Source: Acidimicrobiales bacterium | GTDB lineage: Bacteria > Actinomycetota > Acidimicrobiia > Acidimicrobiales > Aldehydirespiratoraceae | DNA: 64,000 nucleotides | Direction: 5' to 3' | NCBI GenBank assembly: GCA_022425325.1 | Contig: JAKMFW010000032.1 | Location: 1-64,000 of the forward strand | Shown here: one piece after another, positions 9,381 to 17,594 of the stretch | Position numbering within the stretch: the stretch's first letter is position 1 | Layout of the letters: each line of letters starts with the position of its first letter | The notes under the pieces: model-generated | Told to the model about the DNA's origin: nothing | Seen by the model: only the letters and a program-made list of their open reading frames with translations | Database searches by the model: none | Made by a program: the position numbers and the translations under genes

Positions 9381-10130
9381 ATGGCGGCCATGGACAGCCT
9401 CACCGTCGCCCGCAGCCTCCGAGGATCGATCGGCATGCTCGCCATGGCCTGGCTCCTCGACGAGTCGACCATCCGGCGAGGTGCCGAACTCGGGCTCACC
9501 GCCGAAGGCATGGGTGGCTACGCGGTCGGTCGCCTCGGCGTTCTTGGCGACTGCCCGATCGACAATGTCGTAGGCGCTGCCTACTTCTGGGAGCCGGCGA
9601 CCATGACGGCCATGGTCGAGGCAGGCCGCGCCGCCATGAGCCCGGCCGAGGGTGCATCGGTCTACACCCAGATCTGTCAGGAATGGGGAGCGGAGAAGCT
9701 CGCCGGTATGGCGGGGGTCGAGCGGCTCGGCGAGATCCTCGAGAAGGTCGTTGCGTCCGCGTCGCCACTCGGCGCTCCACTCTTCGTCGGCTGGCGCGAT
9801 ATGCCACGACCCGCTGATCCCGGCCCGGCCCGCACGTTCCAGCTCGCTCAGGTGATGCGAGAGCTTCGGTTCAGCCGTCATGCCGTCGCGATCCAGGCGG
9901 CGGGGATCGGCCCGCTCGAAGCGATCCTGTCGGGGCCGGCCGGTGCGTGGAACGCCAAGATGTTCGGCTGGCCCGAGCCCTACCCCGATGTCGCCGACCT
10001 CGTCGAGGCCCGCGAGACCGCTGAAGCCGCGACGGACCGGATGCACGCCGCCGACCTCGACGTGCTCACCGACGACGAACGCGCCGACCTTCGGGACTTG
10101 GCCAAGGCCGCCCGCGCCCACCAGGGCTGA
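9381..10130 (+). CDS. SCO6745-family-like hypothetical protein
   Basis: This 249-residue protein of unknown function resembles a shorter, diverged relative of the SCO6745/SalK-like protein at 40651. The segment VGRLGVLGDCPIDNVVGAAY lines up with that protein's LGLPADHHYFASRGAALGP region, and both have a long helical C-terminal half. Two close in-frame ATGs (9381, 9390) are possible starts. It ends 17 bases before the nitroreductase fusion gene and may be co-transcribed with it. The family link is by eye and moderate. Confidence 0.6.
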   Translation: MAAMDSLTVARSLRGSIGMLAMAWLLDESTIRRGAELGLTAEGMGGYAVGRLGVLGDCPIDNVVGAAYFWEPATMTAMVEAGRAAMSPAEGASVYTQICQEWGAEKLAGMAGVERLGEILEKVVASASPLGAPLFVGWRDMPRPADPGPARTFQLAQVMRELRFSRHAVAIQAAGIGPLEAILSGPAGAWNAKMFGWPEPYPDVADLVEARETAEAATDRMHAADLDVLTDDERADLRDLAKAARAHQG

Positions 10131-10147
10131 ACCAGAATCGAGTCCCG

Positions 10148-11311
10148 ATGACCTCCGAAAACCACAACGAAGCCGGCTTTGATCTCGACCAGGTCGACCG
10201 CCTCCTCACCACGACCCGCTCAGTACGCAAGCGACTCGACTTCGATCGCGATGTCCCCGACCGTGTGATCTTCGATTGCATCGACCTGGCCGAGCAGGCA
10301 CCGAGTGGCGGCAACGACGCAAGTCGCCGATGGATCGTGATCAAGGACGAGGCCACCAAGCGCAAGCTCGGCGAGATCTACGCCCGCAACGGCGAGTTCA
10401 TGATCAATGTTGCCGATCGCCTCGAGGGCAGTGGCCACGGCAAGGAGAAGGTCTTCAGCTCGAGCGCCTACCTGGTGGAGAATTTCGCCAAGGCGCCGGC
10501 GCTCGTCATCGCAGCGATCTGGGGCATCCACGACAACTCGGGCCGTCCCGGCCTGTTCGACTCGGTGATCCAGTCCGCATGGAGCTTCAACCTCGCACTG
10601 CGTTCGCGCGGCCTTGGCAGCACGTGGACAACCCTGCTCAACGCAAGTGTCGACGAGCTCGCCGGCATCCTCGGCATCCCCGACGGCATCACCACGATCG
10701 TCACCTTTCCGGTCGCCTACACGAAGGGCACCGAATTCAAGCCCGCCACCCGACGTCCGGCCGAGCAGATCACCTACTTCGATCGATGGGGCTTCACGAA
10801 GGCCCGCGCGTCCGAGGACGGGGGCGTCAACTTCGAGGACGGGCTCGGTGTGGTGGCCGAGGTCGACATCGAGGCGGCCCCTCGGAAGGTCTGGCCCTTC
10901 ATCAGCGACATCGAGTTCCCGGTGGACGCCAGCGAGGAATTGCAGGGCGCAGCGTGGAACGGTGAGGCGCGGGGCCTCGGCGCCACGTTCACGGGCCACA
11001 ACAAGCTCGGCGACATGGAGTGGTCGATCGAAAACCACGTCACCGACTATGTGGAAGGTCGAGTCTTCGAGTGGGGCACAGTCGACCCGGCGAGTCCGGG
11101 CGGACGTTGGCGGTTCGAGATCATGGACCAGGGCGTCGGAAGTCGGCTGCGGTTCTCGATGGAGATCGGTACCGAGAACAACCTGACGATCGGGTTCGCC
11201 GAGGCATCGGAGAATCCGGTTGCGGTGATCAACGGGCGGCGCAAACAGATCCGCACCAACATGCAACGGACCTGCGACGCTATCAAGGCCGCCGTCGAAG
11301 CAGCGGACTGA
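10148..11311 (+). CDS. Nitroreductase family protein fused to an SRPBCC (polyketide cyclase/START-like) domain
   Basis: This 387-residue two-domain protein begins with a nitroreductase-like FMN domain at about residues 15-210. Typical features are TTRSVRKRLDF with the FMN-contacting Arg, AEQAPSGGND, and the C-terminal GLGSTWTTLLN / LGIPDGI pattern. After a linker, residues about 230-385 match an SRPBCC ligand-binding fold (EVDIEAAPRKVWPFISDIE, then GDMEWSIENHVTDY). The frame runs through without a break, so the fusion appears genuine. A plausible reading is a flavin reductase whose hydrophobic substrate is held by the second domain. No substrate is evident. Confidence 0.85.
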   Translation: MTSENHNEAGFDLDQVDRLLTTTRSVRKRLDFDRDVPDRVIFDCIDLAEQAPSGGNDASRRWIVIKDEATKRKLGEIYARNGEFMINVADRLEGSGHGKEKVFSSSAYLVENFAKAPALVIAAIWGIHDNSGRPGLFDSVIQSAWSFNLALRSRGLGSTWTTLLNASVDELAGILGIPDGITTIVTFPVAYTKGTEFKPATRRPAEQITYFDRWGFTKARASEDGGVNFEDGLGVVAEVDIEAAPRKVWPFISDIEFPVDASEELQGAAWNGEARGLGATFTGHNKLGDMEWSIENHVTDYVEGRVFEWGTVDPASPGGRWRFEIMDQGVGSRLRFSMEIGTENNLTIGFAEASENPVAVINGRRKQIRTNMQRTCDAIKAAVEAAD

Positions 11312-11371
11312 CCGGTTTTCGACCGCGTCGGATGCGGTCGCCGAGGTCGAGAGCTCGCGGCGACGAAGCCG

Positions 11372-12616
11372 TCAGCCGTTGTGGGGCACGTACCGGTTGC
11401 CCGCATCAGGGTTGTCCGACGCGGTGATCCGATCCTGCACATCGGTCAACTCGCTGCGCGCTTCCCGGCTATAACGCGGGTTTGCCGCGACTTCGTCACC
11501 GGGCATCGGCGGCAGCGTGAAGCTCGTGTAGACGACCTTGCGCGGGTGCGCCGACGGTGGATACGCCCGGTGCAGCGTGTCGCTGCAGTGGATGGTGAGA
11601 TCCCCGGTGGTCGTCTCGAGCAGCTTCGCCGGCAGATCGAGCTGCTTGTCGCGCACCGATGCGGTGGTGTTCGCCCGATGGGACCCTGCGACGACGCCGA
11701 GTGCACCACTGACCCGGTCGGCGCCCGTGACCGAGATGCCGACGGTAAGGCTGTTGCACATATAGCTGTGCAACCCCTGACCGCAGTCCTTGTGCCAGGG
11801 CAGGTCGGAGAGACCGGCAACGATGTCGAGCGGCTTCACCAGCCCCTCGCATTTGGTCGGGACCCGATGGCCGTCTCCGGTGAGATCGGCGAGGCGAGTG
11901 ACCCGTTCATCGGCGAGCGTGGCTCGAACAGCTGCCGACTTCTCCTGGAAGTTCAGCGAGCGGACCGCAACCTGCGTGCCGTCGGCGTCGGTGCACCACC
12001 AGTACTCCGGATCGGCATCGCGCGCCGCAGCGATCGACTGGTCGATGTCGGCCTCGATCACTGCCATCTCCGACAGATCGAACACGCCGTGGAGATGGAG
12101 GAACCCGGCCTCGGCGAGAAAGTGGGCCAGTTCCTCCGGGTCGTCGTCAAGACCGAATCGACGGTCGAGGTCGAGCGGTTCGCCGTCGAGATCGCGCATG
12201 ACAACCGCACCGGGCTCATGCACCGGCCGGCCTTCGCAGAGCGCCCGCAACGCCGGCTCCCAGTGGATCCAGTCGTCGAGTGACCCGGCGGTGATCTGCA
12301 CCCGGGAGGTCATCGCCAGGCCCATCGTCGACTGTCGATCCTGGAGGAGATCGGAGAGGGCGTCGGCCTCCAACTCGGCGACGATCCCGGCCCGATCAAC
12401 ACCGTCAACGACCGACAGTGTGTCCCCCTCCGCCATGAGGGTGACCGCTCGGTCTCCGACGCGAAGGCCGAGCGCCGGGAGCTTCTTGAACCGCACGCCT
12501 CGCGCGGCGAGAGAACCATGGTCGGCGAGCAACGCCGGCACCATCTCGTCGAGCGCCTGGTCGGCATCGAGCGCGACCTCATCGACGTGGAGCCGACACC
12601 GGTGATCGACCGTCAT
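11372..12616 (-). CDS. Phytanoyl-CoA dioxygenase (PhyH) family protein
   Basis: The 414-residue protein has a PhyH-type Fe(II)/2-oxoglutarate domain in its C-terminal two thirds. The metal triad is visible as HKD in LPWHKDCGQG and the distal His in IHCSDTLHRAYPP, followed by HPRKVVYTSF with the 2OG-binding Arg. The first 140 or so residues form an extra domain not found in short PhyH proteins. The family hydroxylates lipids, amino acids or small metabolites; the substrate here is unknown. It is convergent with the nitroreductase fusion and divergent from the TGA-containing gene at 12708. Confidence 0.85.
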   Translation of the reverse strand: MTVDHRCRLHVDEVALDADQALDEMVPALLADHGSLAARGVRFKKLPALGLRVGDRAVTLMAEGDTLSVVDGVDRAGIVAELEADALSDLLQDRQSTMGLAMTSRVQITAGSLDDWIHWEPALRALCEGRPVHEPGAVVMRDLDGEPLDLDRRFGLDDDPEELAHFLAEAGFLHLHGVFDLSEMAVIEADIDQSIAAARDADPEYWWCTDADGTQVAVRSLNFQEKSAAVRATLADERVTRLADLTGDGHRVPTKCEGLVKPLDIVAGLSDLPWHKDCGQGLHSYMCNSLTVGISVTGADRVSGALGVVAGSHRANTTASVRDKQLDLPAKLLETTTGDLTIHCSDTLHRAYPPSAHPRKVVYTSFTLPPMPGDEVAANPRYSREARSELTDVQDRITASDNPDAGNRYVPHNG

Positions 12617-12707
12617 CCGAGTCTCCCTTCGACGATGGCGGTGAGATGAAGGTACGCCGCGGCAGGGCGCACCTCAAGCGAGCAGCGACCGACCAGACTG
12701 TCCGATC

Positions 12708-13256
12708 ATGGATCCCGAACGTCCACTGCTCGGCTCACCGGCTCCCGAAATCGACCTTTTCGGTCCGGACGGGACACGATGGCGTCTCTCGGATCGCCGG
12801 GGTCGGCCCGTGGTGGTGATCTTCCACCGGCACATCCATTGACTGCCCTGCACCCATCACGCCGTCGGCGTGAACCGGCAGTTGGCGGCCTTCGGTGATG
12901 CCGAAGTCGTGCTCGTCACGTTCACCTCGACCCCGGAACTCGAGCGCTATGTGCGCTGGACCGGGATCGAGATGGTCACCCTCATCGACCCGGACCGCAG
13001 CACGTACCGGGCCTACGGACTCGGGTCGGCCGGGTTCTGGCAGATCTGGGGCCTCACGAACCTGAAGCGCTCCGTGCAGATCCTTGCCGGACGCAAACTC
13101 ACGGCGATCAGACGACCCACGGAGGACACTCGTCAACTCGGCGGCGACTTCGTGATCGACCGTTCCGGCACCCTCACCTGGGGCCACTGGGCCGACGGCC
13201 CCGACGATCGGCCGACCGTCCAGGCGCTCGTCGATGCCGTCCGCGCCTGCGATTGA
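12708..13256 (+). CDS. Peroxiredoxin-like (AhpC/TSA) protein, candidate selenoprotein with in-frame TGA at the redox-active site
   Basis: Read through the TGA at 12840-12842, this gene encodes 182 residues. The N-terminal LLGSPAPEIDLFGPDGTRWR and RPVVVIFHRHIH form the first strands of a thioredoxin fold. Next comes U45 (TGA) then LPC, giving UxxC where homologues have CxxC. The remainder (FTSTPELERYVRWTG, DPDRSTYRAYGLGSAGFW) continues the AhpC/TSA_2-type fold in the same frame. A hairpin starting on the base after TGA fits a bacterial SECIS. The product would reduce peroxides or disulfides. Alternatives are a pseudogene or a base error; no sel genes occur in the window. Automatic callers would truncate the gene or start it at GTG 12870. 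Confidence 0.8.
12840..12881 (+). promoter_or_regulatory. Candidate bacterial SECIS element following UGA
   Basis: Immediately after the TGA, CTGCC (12843-12847) can pair with GGCAG (12877-12881). Above an asymmetric internal loop, CACGCC (12858-12863) pairs perfectly with GGCGTG (12867-12872), closing a GTC apical loop whose first base lies 22 nt after the TGA. Known bacterial SECIS hairpins lie within the coding region just after UGA, with a G/GU in a small apical loop at about this distance, where SelB binds. Structure was judged by eye; no folding energy was computed. Confidence 0.65.
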
Positions 13257-13276
13257 GCCTCAACGGCGCTCAATCG
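13250..13276. terminator. Hairpin between convergent genes, possible terminator
   Basis: CGATTGAGC (13250-13258) and its exact reverse complement GCTCAATCG (13268-13276) form a 9-bp stem with a 9-nt loop. The hairpin includes the stop codon of the peroxiredoxin-like gene and lies before the convergent prolyl oligopeptidase stop. No T-tract follows on either strand, so an intrinsic terminator role is uncertain. Confidence 0.35.
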
Positions 13277-13304
13277 ACCCATCAGGTCGACCCGACGCCA
13301 GTGA

Positions 13305-15389
13305 TCAGGGACGGAGATGTTCCAGGAGAAAGGCGTAGATGTCCGCCGACTCCTCGATGAGCTTGGCGGTCGGCTTGCCCATGCCGTGACCGGCGCGAGT
13401 CTCGACCCGCTCGAGCAGGGGCTGCTCGGAGCCGCCACCGGCCTGATGTTGGATCTCGGCGGCGAACTTGTGGGCGTGCATCGGAACGACACGGTCGTCG
13501 GACTCGGCCGTCATGATCAGCAGCGGTGAGTACTCGACGCCCGACTCGACGTTGTGGAGCGGTGAGTACTCGATGAGCCACTCGAACGCCTCGGGGTCGG
13601 CAGCATCGCCGTACTCGACGGTCCAGAAGCGACCTGCGGTGAAGTGCTGGAAGCGCAACATGTCGATCACCGGCACCTGCGAGATCACGGCGCCGAAGAG
13701 ATCGGGTCGCTGCAACATCGTCGCCGCCGTGAGCAGGCCGCCGTTCGAACCACCTCGGATCCCGAGTGTCTCGGCGGTGGCGATGCCTTCGGCGAGCAGG
13801 TGCTCACCGCAGGCGATCAGATCGTCGAACACCTGCTGCTTGTTGCCGAGCGACCCCTGCTCGTGCCACGGCTCACCGTGCTCGGAGCCGCCTCGAAGGT
13901 TGGCGACGACGACGATGCCGCCCGCCTCGAGGAACGCAAGTCGGGCCGGGCTGTAGGTCGGGGTGAGGTTGATCGTGAAGCCGCCGTAGCCGTACAGCTC
14001 GACCGGTCCCGGGAGCGCAGCATCGGCGCGACGGACGACGAACATGCCGACCTCGGCGCCGTCGGTCGACACAGCATGCAGGCGTTCCACGACCAGATCG
14101 GACGGATCGATCGGCGGCTCGCTCCCCGCCCACACCTCGGTGACACCGTCCTCTGCTCGCAAGACGGTGGGAGGCTCGACGAACGACTGATAGCCGAGGA
14201 AGACGGCCGGTTCGGCGAAGCGGCCCGCGAGCCCAGTGATCGTGCCGAGCCCCGGGAGGGGAAGAGGACCGAGCTCAGTGCCGTCGGTCGAGTAGCGGGT
14301 GAGTCGAGCGGAGGCCTCGACGAGGTGGTTGAGCAGCAGCTCGCCCGCGAGAGCCGCCGACCACTCGAGCGCATGCTCGGTCTCCGCCACCAGCGTGATC
14401 CATGCGTCGGGATCAGGCGCCGCAAGATCGACGGCGACGATGCGCCCGTTCGGGGCGTTGCGGTCGGTCTGCACGAGAAAGCGGCTGTCGTCGCCGTCGG
14501 CAACATGCAGTACGACGTCGTGGGCGGCGAGACCTCGTTCGACCAGCCGAACCCATGCAGCCGGATCGACGGCGCCGCCGGACGAGATCGTGTCGCCGTG
14601 GACGGCCAGGTCGAGATACAGCAGGCCATTGCGCCGATCGGTGCCGAGCACGTCGGCGAGCACCAGGTAGCGCAGATCTTCGGTGAGCTCGACCATGTAG
14701 ATGGGTTCGGGGTCGGCGTCGTTGTGGAAGACGAGCGGATCGTCGGCTTGCTCGGTGCCGATGCGGTGGTAGTGCACCGAGGGGTCCTTCACCGGTGCCG
14801 TCGACCCGGGTTCGGTCTCGGGCCAGCGCACATAGAAGAAGCCATCGCCCAGCCAGGCGATGCTCGTGAACCGCAGATGATCGAGTCGGTCGGCGAGATC
14901 CTCCCCGCTGTCGGTGCGACGAACAGCGAGTTGCTGACGGTCACTGCCCGCCTCGGCGAGCAGGTACGCGAAGAGACGGCCGTCGTCGGACAGTGCCGAA
15001 CCGACGACCGCCACGGCACCGTCGTCGGACAGCGTGTTCGGATCAAGCAAGACGACCGGTTCGGCAGCACCGTGCTGGACCCAGTAGGTCGGCTGGTCGG
15101 CGAGGCCGTCGTTGTGGCTCCACACCATCACCCGGTCGGCGCCTTCCCCCCGCACCTGAGGCGGTTCCGTGCGGGGGATGTCCCACAGTTCGGTCATGCG
15201 CTCGATAAGCCCGGCCCGGTCGGGAAGCCCGGCGAGATACGGACCGGAGACGGCGTTCTGGGCGGCGACGAAGTCGGCGGTCTCGTTCGAGTCGAGGTCC
15301 TCGAGCCACCGATACGGGTCGGCGATCTCGCGCCCGTGGTGGAGATCGACCACATCACCTCGGCGTGCGGGGGGATAGGTGAAGGTCAT
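13305..15389 (-). CDS. Prolyl oligopeptidase family serine peptidase
   Basis: The 694-residue protein has the S9A layout: a beta-propeller gate followed by an alpha/beta-hydrolase. The nucleophile is Ser548 in GIRGGSNGGLL, the acid is Asp631 or Asp632 in TAESDDRVVPMHA, and the base is His668 in RAGHGMGKPTAK. The N-terminus has the family start TYPPARRGDVVDLHHGREIADPYRWLED, shown here only in its key parts: DPYRWLED. It cleaves short peptides after proline. No signal peptide is visible, so it is probably cytosolic. Its start lies 13 bases after the flavoprotein gene's stop, suggesting co-transcription. Confidence 0.95.
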   Translation of the reverse strand: MTFTYPPARRGDVVDLHHGREIADPYRWLEDLDSNETADFVAAQNAVSGPYLAGLPDRAGLIERMTELWDIPRTEPPQVRGEGADRVMVWSHNDGLADQPTYWVQHGAAEPVVLLDPNTLSDDGAVAVVGSALSDDGRLFAYLLAEAGSDRQQLAVRRTDSGEDLADRLDHLRFTSIAWLGDGFFYVRWPETEPGSTAPVKDPSVHYHRIGTEQADDPLVFHNDADPEPIYMVELTEDLRYLVLADVLGTDRRNGLLYLDLAVHGDTISSGGAVDPAAWVRLVERGLAAHDVVLHVADGDDSRFLVQTDRNAPNGRIVAVDLAAPDPDAWITLVAETEHALEWSAALAGELLLNHLVEASARLTRYSTDGTELGPLPLPGLGTITGLAGRFAEPAVFLGYQSFVEPPTVLRAEDGVTEVWAGSEPPIDPSDLVVERLHAVSTDGAEVGMFVVRRADAALPGPVELYGYGGFTINLTPTYSPARLAFLEAGGIVVVANLRGGSEHGEPWHEQGSLGNKQQVFDDLIACGEHLLAEGIATAETLGIRGGSNGGLLTAATMLQRPDLFGAVISQVPVIDMLRFQHFTAGRFWTVEYGDAADPEAFEWLIEYSPLHNVESGVEYSPLLIMTAESDDRVVPMHAHKFAAEIQHQAGGGSEQPLLERVETRAGHGMGKPTAKLIEESADIYAFLLEHLRP

Positions 15390-15402
15390 CTCCGGAGGCT
15401 AG

Positions 15403-16554
15403 TCAGGGGTGCTCGGCGGCCCATCGTGCGGCCGCCACTCCCGCCCGGTGACCCGTGCTGAGACACGCCTGGATCAGGTAACCGCCGGTCGGGGCGTCCC
15501 ATGCGACCATCTCGCCCGCCACCCAGGTGCCGGGACGGTCGAGGAGCATGCCGGTGTCGTCGATGGCATCAAGGGCGATGCCGCCGGCGGTCGAGATGGC
15601 GCGATCGATCGGGGCCAGGCCGTCGACCGGGATCGGCACGGCCTTGGCGAGGCCGGCGATCGCCGTCGCCTCGGTCGGCAGCCGGTTGCCGGTGGCGTCG
15701 CGAAGGAGGGCGACGTCGACCGGGCTGAGTCCGCCTTTCCGGAGCCAGGTCGACACGGAGTCCTTCGTCCGGCGGCGATCGACGAGACGGGCCGCCAGTG
15801 CGTCGGCGTCGAGGTCGGGTTGCAGGTCGATCTCAAGCCCATGTCCGCTTCGAAGTTCGGGACCCAGCGCGTAGATCGGGCCGCCTTCCAGGCCGGTTGC
15901 GGTGATCGTCGGTTCGCCTCGAACGGTGCGGCCTCCGGCGGTGAGTGCGGCGTTCTTGATCGGCACCCCTTCGAAACGTTCGAGCAGCGGGGCCGACCAG
16001 GCGACGAGCACGCCGGCGTTCGACGCGGCAAACGGCACCACCGGAATTCCTGCCGTCTCGACGTGCGCGAGCCACGAACCATCACCGCCGACCGACGGCC
16101 AGCTTGCGCCACCGAGGGCAAGCACGGTGGCACCGTCGTCGGTGAAGCCCGCCCACGTCTCCCCCGTTCGCATCGCGACGCCGAGACCGGCGAGCCGGGC
16201 GGTCCAGGCCCGAAGCAGACCGGTGGCTCGCATCGCGGCGGGAAACACCCGGCCCGACGAGCCGACAAACGTGTCGGCGCCGAGTCCACCAGCCCACGCG
16301 CGCACAGCGTCGGGCGGAAACGCCCGGATCGCGGGCTCGAGCATCGCTCGCCCGTCGCCGTAGCGGCCGAGGAACACCTCCAGCGGCTCCGCGTGCGTGA
16401 GGTTGAGTCCACTGCGACCAGCGAGCAGCAACGTGCGCCCGAACGACCGACGCTGATCGATGATCGTCACCTCGGCACCAGCGCCGGCGGCCGCCTCCGC
16501 CGCCATGAGCCCGGTGGGACCGGCTCCGACCACCGCCACCGTCGGCTGCATCAC
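15403..16554 (-). CDS. NAD(P)/FAD-dependent oxidoreductase, HI0933/BaiN-like (TIGR03862-type) flavoprotein
   Basis: The 383-residue flavoprotein opens with an FAD-binding Rossmann motif, VAVVGAGPTGLMAAEAAA. It then has the HI0933-family pattern GRSGLNLTHAEPLEVFLGRY, and closes with TWVAGEMVAWDAPTGGYLIQ, where the family re-contacts FAD. An ALGGASWPSVGGDGSW segment is also typical. The family is widespread, but its substrate is mostly unknown. The start can be either of two adjacent ATGs (16554 or 16551). It probably leads a two-gene operon with prolyl oligopeptidase. Confidence 0.87.
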   Translation of the reverse strand: MMQPTVAVVGAGPTGLMAAEAAAGAGAEVTIIDQRRSFGRTLLLAGRSGLNLTHAEPLEVFLGRYGDGRAMLEPAIRAFPPDAVRAWAGGLGADTFVGSSGRVFPAAMRATGLLRAWTARLAGLGVAMRTGETWAGFTDDGATVLALGGASWPSVGGDGSWLAHVETAGIPVVPFAASNAGVLVAWSAPLLERFEGVPIKNAALTAGGRTVRGEPTITATGLEGGPIYALGPELRSGHGLEIDLQPDLDADALAARLVDRRRTKDSVSTWLRKGGLSPVDVALLRDATGNRLPTEATAIAGLAKAVPIPVDGLAPIDRAISTAGGIALDAIDDTGMLLDRPGTWVAGEMVAWDAPTGGYLIQACLSTGHRAGVAAARWAAEHP

Positions 16555-16610
16555 GTGCGCACCCTACGCCCCGGTGGCCACCAGCCGAGGGAAGCGGCCA
16601 GACTGACGAC

Positions 16611-17543
16611 ATGGACAAGAGGGAGCTTCCTCTCGACAAGATCGACCTCGCCTCGGGCCCCATCTTCATCGCAACGATGTTGTGGGAGGCCCAAGTGTTG
16701 AAGAAGCGACAGCAGCGCGACGTGGGTGATCTTGATCATGCAACCCTCGACGAGCTCTCCGACCCATCGCTGCCGGCCGACCCCCTCGTGCCGATCGGCT
16801 ATCAGCGTGACGACACCCGCACGAGCCTGCTGATGCTGGCCGGCAACGTGGCGGTCAGCCTGGCGTTCGCCGGCGCCTACGGCACCCTCACGAAGAAGCT
16901 CTACGACAAGCGGCGCATCACCTTCACCAACCCGAAGGCGTCCTTCGCCGCCACGTTCATCGCCTGGGACTTCCTCTACTACTGGTCCCACCGGCTCCAG
17001 CACGAGCGACGGCTGCTGTGGGCCAACCATGTCACCCACCACTCGAGCCGGTACTACAACCTCTCGACCGCACTGCGACAGCCCTGGCAGGGCTACCTCA
17101 CCTTCGGGATCTTTGCGCCGATGCCGCTCCTCGGCATGCCCGCTCACCACATCGCCAAGGCCGGTCAGCTGAATCTGCTGTACCAGTACTGGATCCACAC
17201 CGAGACGATCGACAAGCTGCCGGCGCCGATCGAAGCCGTGTTCAACACACCGTCACATCACCGGGTCCACCACGGCGCCAACCCCCAGTACCTCGACAAG
17301 AACTACGGCGGGATCCTCATCCTCTGGGACAAACTCTTCGGCACGTTCGAGCCCGAACTGCGCCGGGTGAAGTACGGCCTCACCACGAACATCGAGACGT
17401 ACAACCCCGTAAAGGTCGGCTATCACGAGACGGTCGACATCGTGAGGGACGTCGTCCGCCGCAAGGGCCTCAAGAACAAGCTGAAATCCGTGCTCGGACG
17501 GACCGGCTGGCGGCCCGCCGACGAACTCGACACCGCCGCCTAG
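16611..17543 (+). CDS. Sterol desaturase / fatty acid hydroxylase superfamily protein
   Basis: This 310-residue membrane di-iron protein contains the full histidine set of the fatty-acid hydroxylase family: WSHRLQHE, HVTHHSS, an isolated His in YWIHTETI, and SHHRVHHG. Hydrophobic segments at about residues 75-95, 110-130 and 160-180 flank these clusters. Enzymes of this family hydroxylate or desaturate sterols, ceramides, carotenoids or alkyl lipids with O2. The start follows a 56-base divergent spacer from the flavoprotein gene. The substrate is unknown. Confidence 0.88.
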   Translation: MDKRELPLDKIDLASGPIFIATMLWEAQVLKKRQQRDVGDLDHATLDELSDPSLPADPLVPIGYQRDDTRTSLLMLAGNVAVSLAFAGAYGTLTKKLYDKRRITFTNPKASFAATFIAWDFLYYWSHRLQHERRLLWANHVTHHSSRYYNLSTALRQPWQGYLTFGIFAPMPLLGMPAHHIAKAGQLNLLYQYWIHTETIDKLPAPIEAVFNTPSHHRVHHGANPQYLDKNYGGILILWDKLFGTFEPELRRVKYGLTTNIETYNPVKVGYHETVDIVRDVVRRKGLKNKLKSVLGRTGWRPADELDTAA

Positions 17544-17594
17544 CCGTCACCAGCTCCGGGATACGAGGGCTCGCCTTCACCATCGACCGGAGCG

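Noticed and set aside
11320..11340. CGACCGC/GCGGTCG hairpin between the nitroreductase fusion and PhyH genes
   Set aside because: Only 7 bp and not followed by a T-run on either strand, so no terminator was called.
12840..12842. Reading the TGA as an ordinary nonsense mutation (pseudogene)
   Set aside because: No other stop, frameshift or decay is visible, and the codon coincides with the redox-active Cys position and a downstream hairpin; kept only as the alternative explanation.
13644..15461. Long open frame antisense to prolyl oligopeptidase
   Set aside because: No motif, and the catalytic triad is intact on the minus strand.
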